A stretch of 6,679 bases of DNA from Pseudomonadota bacterium (GTDB taxonomy: Bacteria; Pseudomonadota; Alphaproteobacteria; Rickettsiales; SXRF01): the NCBI GenBank assembly GCA_028873275.1, contig JAGWLJ010000083.1:1-6679 (forward strand), written 5' to 3'. The notes beneath the pieces are model-generated. The model was given only the letters and a program-made list of their open reading frames with translations. It was not told where the DNA came from and made no database searches. A program made the translations under genes and the position numbers. Position 1 is the first letter of the stretch, and each line of letters starts with the position of its first letter. Of the stretch, positions 4,740-6,679 are shown in pieces.

Positions 4740-5647
4740 TGGCTCAGGCACCAGCTCAGAATGGCCTTCTGCACGTGGAGGCGGTTTTCGGCCTCGTCGA
4801 ACACGCGGGATTGCGGACCGTCGATAACTTCCGCCGTCACTTCTTCGCCACGGTGAGCGGGCAGGCAATGCAGGAAGATGGCCTGCGGCGCCGCCAACGC
4901 CATTAGTTCGGAATTCACCTGATAAGGCAATAACATGCGGATCTGCGCCTCGGCATCCGGGTCGCCCATCGACACCCAGGTGTCGGTGACCACGGCATCG
5001 GCTCCTTTGACCGCTGACTGCGGCGATTCCATGACTTCCACCCTGCCCCCTCTGGCTTTCGCCCATGCCAGCACCTCCGGCAGCGGATTCAGTTGCGGCG
5101 GGCAGGCCAGCTTCAGGGTAAATCCGAACAGCGCCGCCGCCTGTATCAGGCTCTGCGCCACGTTGTTGCCGTCGCCGACCCAGGCGATGGTTTTGCCCTT
5201 GATGGGCCCGCAATGCTCCTCGAAGGTCAGGATATCGGCCATGATCTGGCAGGGATGGCTGAACTCGGTCAGCCCGTTGATCACCGGCACCGAGGCGTGC
5301 GCCGCCAGCTCCTGCAGCTTATCATGCCCCTGGCAGCGCAGCATGATGGCGTCGACATAGCGCGACAGCACCCGCGCCGTATCGGCAATCGTCTCGCCGC
5401 GGCCGAGCTGCAGATCGCTGCCATTGAAACACAAAGCATGGCCGCTCAGCTCGACCATCGCCACTTCGAATGATACGCGCGTGCGCGTCGAATTCTTCTC
5501 GAAGATCATCGCCAGCTTCTTGCTTTGCAGCAATGGCGGCTGTTTGCCCCTGGCGCGATCAGCCTTGAGCTTACCCGCATGCTCTAAAATCTGCCGAAGT
5601 GTTGCAGCGTCGATATCAGCAAGATCGAGGAAATGACGGATGGTCAT
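4736..5647 (-). CDS. argF: Ornithine carbamoyltransferase
   Basis: The enzyme joins carbamoyl phosphate and ornithine to give citrulline in arginine synthesis, acting as a cytosolic trimer. At 303 aa it has the normal length. Numbered from the ATG at 5647, the carbamoyl-phosphate motif STRTR is at 53-57, GSDLQLGRGETIADTARVLSRY at 76-97, HPCQ at 131-134, the ornithine-binding region DTWVSMG at 222-228, and the catalytic Cys loop HCLPAHRGEE at 260-269. All key residues are intact. The ATG at 5647 overlaps the argD stop as ATGA and has AGGAG five bases upstream. An ATG at 5662 would add only MRGVD and lacks this support. Translation is probably coupled to argD. In many alphaproteobacteria hslO follows argF; here it is replaced by the 192-aa gene. 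Identity is secure. Confidence 0.97.
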   Translation of the reverse strand: MTIRHFLDLADIDAATLRQILEHAGKLKADRARGKQPPLLQSKKLAMIFEKNSTRTRVSFEVAMVELSGHALCFNGSDLQLGRGETIADTARVLSRYVDAIMLRCQGHDKLQELAAHASVPVINGLTEFSHPCQIMADILTFEEHCGPIKGKTIAWVGDGNNVAQSLIQAAALFGFTLKLACPPQLNPLPEVLAWAKARGGRVEVMESPQSAVKGADAVVTDTWVSMGDPDAEAQIRMLLPYQVNSELMALAAPQAIFLHCLPAHRGEEVTAEVIDGPQSRVFDEAENRLHVQKAILSWCLSH

Positions 5648-6679
5648 ATCCACTCCTCGCATACCTGCCTGATAATCGCCAGCCCTTCCTGCACATGCCG
5701 CGCTTCGATGATCAGCGGCGGTATAATGCGGATGACATTATCCTCCGCCGGCACAGTCAGCAGCTTTTTTTCACGCAGCTTTTCAGTCATGCCGCGGTGC
5801 GGCGCGCGTGTTTTCAGCCCCAGCATCAATCCAATCCCTCTCGTTTCTTCCAGCAGCTTTGGGAAATCCTTCACCAGTGTGTGCAATCCTTCCTTCAGCA
5901 TCTGCCCCATCTCAGTCACATGCGTAAAAAATCCCGGCGCCAGCATGACATCCAGCACGGCGTTGCCCACCGCCATGGCCAGCGGGTTGGAGCCGTAAGT
6001 CGAGCCATGCGAGCCCGGCGTCATGGCCGAGGCCGCGCGGTCCGTCGCCAGGCAGGCCGCCAGCGGAAAGCCGTTGCCGATACCCTTGGCCGCCGCCACG
6101 ATATCCGGCGTAATCCCAGCGCGTTCATAGGCAAACAGGCTGCCCGTGCGCCCCATGCCGCACTGCACTTCATCAATAAACAACAGCAGCCCGTGCCTGT
6201 CGGCAAGCTGCCGCAACCCGCGCAGAAATTCCGGCGTCGCCTCGCGTATGCCGCCCTCGCCCTGTATCGATTCGACGAGAATAGCCGCCGTCTGCGGTGT
6301 GATCGCCGCTTCCACGGCCTTAAGATTATTGAATTCCACACGATCAAAGCCGTCGAGCAGCGGCTCATACCCCTTGCGGGCAATATCGTTGCCGCCGGCC
6401 GAAATGCAGGCCAGCGTGCGACCATGGAACCCGCCTTCCATGGTGATGACGCGGTATCTTCCCTGCCCCCATTTGCGGATCATCTTGAGACCGCACTCCA
6501 CCGCCTCGGCGCCGGAATTGCAGAAGAACGCCTTGTCGGCAAAGCAGGCGCCGGTCAGCCTTTCGGCCATACGCTCCAGCCCCGGCATGCGGTACAGGTT
6601 CGAGCAATGCCACAGCGTATCGGCCTGCTGCTTCAGCGCCGCCACCAGGTGCGGATGGCAATGCCCCAGCGCATTGACG
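5644..6679 (-). CDS. argD: Acetylornithine aminotransferase (5' end outside the window)
   Basis: A PLP-dependent class III aminotransferase that makes N-acetylornithine from N-acetylglutamate 5-semialdehyde and glutamate in arginine synthesis; related enzymes can also serve lysine synthesis as DapC. The visible 344 residues begin inside the conserved VNALGHCHPHLV block, so roughly the first 50 of about 390-400 residues are missing. Numbered from the first visible codon: NSGAEAVE (54-61) and GGFHGRT (82-88) bind the cofactor phosphate and ring, ESIQGEGG (136-143) follows, IDEVQCGMGRTG (168-179) holds the Asp that pairs with the pyridine nitrogen (D169), and AAAKGIGNGFP (195-205) holds the Schiff-base lysine K198. 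STYGSNPLA (226-234) is the second phosphate loop. The frame is open to the window edge, so the in-frame GTG at 6645 is not the start. The stop overlaps argF by four bases. HCHPH and the argF partner favour ArgD over other class III enzymes. Confidence 0.95.
   Translation of the reverse strand, partial: VNALGHCHPHLVAALKQQADTLWHCSNLYRMPGLERMAERLTGACFADKAFFCNSGAEAVECGLKMIRKWGQGRYRVITMEGGFHGRTLACISAGGNDIARKGYEPLLDGFDRVEFNNLKAVEAAITPQTAAILVESIQGEGGIREATPEFLRGLRQLADRHGLLLFIDEVQCGMGRTGSLFAYERAGITPDIVAAAKGIGNGFPLAACLATDRAASAMTPGSHGSTYGSNPLAMAVGNAVLDVMLAPGFFTHVTEMGQMLKEGLHTLVKDFPKLLEETRGIGLMLGLKTRAPHRGMTEKLREKKLLTVPAEDNVIRIIPPLIIEARHVQEGLAIIRQVCEEWI
5653..5657 (-). promoter_or_regulatory. Ribosome binding site that sets the argF start
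   Basis: AGGAG on the minus strand lies five bases before the ATG at 5647, within the last codons of argD. The other in-frame ATG (5662) lies upstream of this site, so the site favours 5647 as the start of argF. Confidence 0.75.

Noticed and set aside
5644..6645. argD starting at the GTG at 6645
   Set aside because: The frame stays open to the window edge and encodes the conserved VNALGHCHPHL block upstream of that codon, so the gene is cut by the window rather than starting there.

Overview
The window looks like part of an alphaproteobacterial chromosome. The evidence is the style of Dxs ([20 protein letters not shown]), an argD-argF pair joined by an ATGA overlap, a bacterial-type AhcY, and a YkuD-fold protein of a kind I associate with alphaproteobacteria. 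GC is high in the housekeeping genes (I count 67% in 2401-2460) and much lower in two small unknown genes (40-42% in the stretches counted). I cannot name a genus. Every gene I accept lies on the minus strand, so transcription runs from high to low coordinates.

Region by region, in transcription order: (1) 6679-4736 carries the arginine genes argD (5' end outside the window) and argF, overlapping by 4 bases. (2) The last bases of argF contain a near-consensus sigma70 promoter (4711-4739) that fires almost exactly at the start codon of the next gene. (3) 4702-553 is a tightly packed five-gene run: a membrane-anchored proline-rich protein (192 aa), dxs, a 99-aa protein that may have a ribbon-helix-helix fold, an L,D-transpeptidase-fold (YkuD) protein, and a 242-aa soluble helical protein of unknown function. 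Gaps or overlaps are -4 to about 35 bases and no terminator is visible, so it is probably one transcription unit. (4) 479-1 is the 5' part of ahcY, with its own ribosome binding site and a probable promoter in the 73-base gap before it.

The most unusual items are in region 3. The YkuD gene is interrupted in frame by a 90-bp G/C-rich double-hairpin palindrome (1507-1596) that adds about 30 residues (PPPIEG...PPPQPSPCGGG) without breaking the gene. The 3' end of dxs has a slippery run (T TTA AAA AAA C) in which a -1 shift would read straight into the next gene. The run links isoprenoid precursor synthesis (Dxs, which feeds undecaprenyl phosphate) with a probable cell-wall enzyme, a membrane-anchored protein and two unknown AT-rich genes. 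I see no CRISPR array, tRNA, rRNA, insertion sequence or phage gene, and no clear new defence system.
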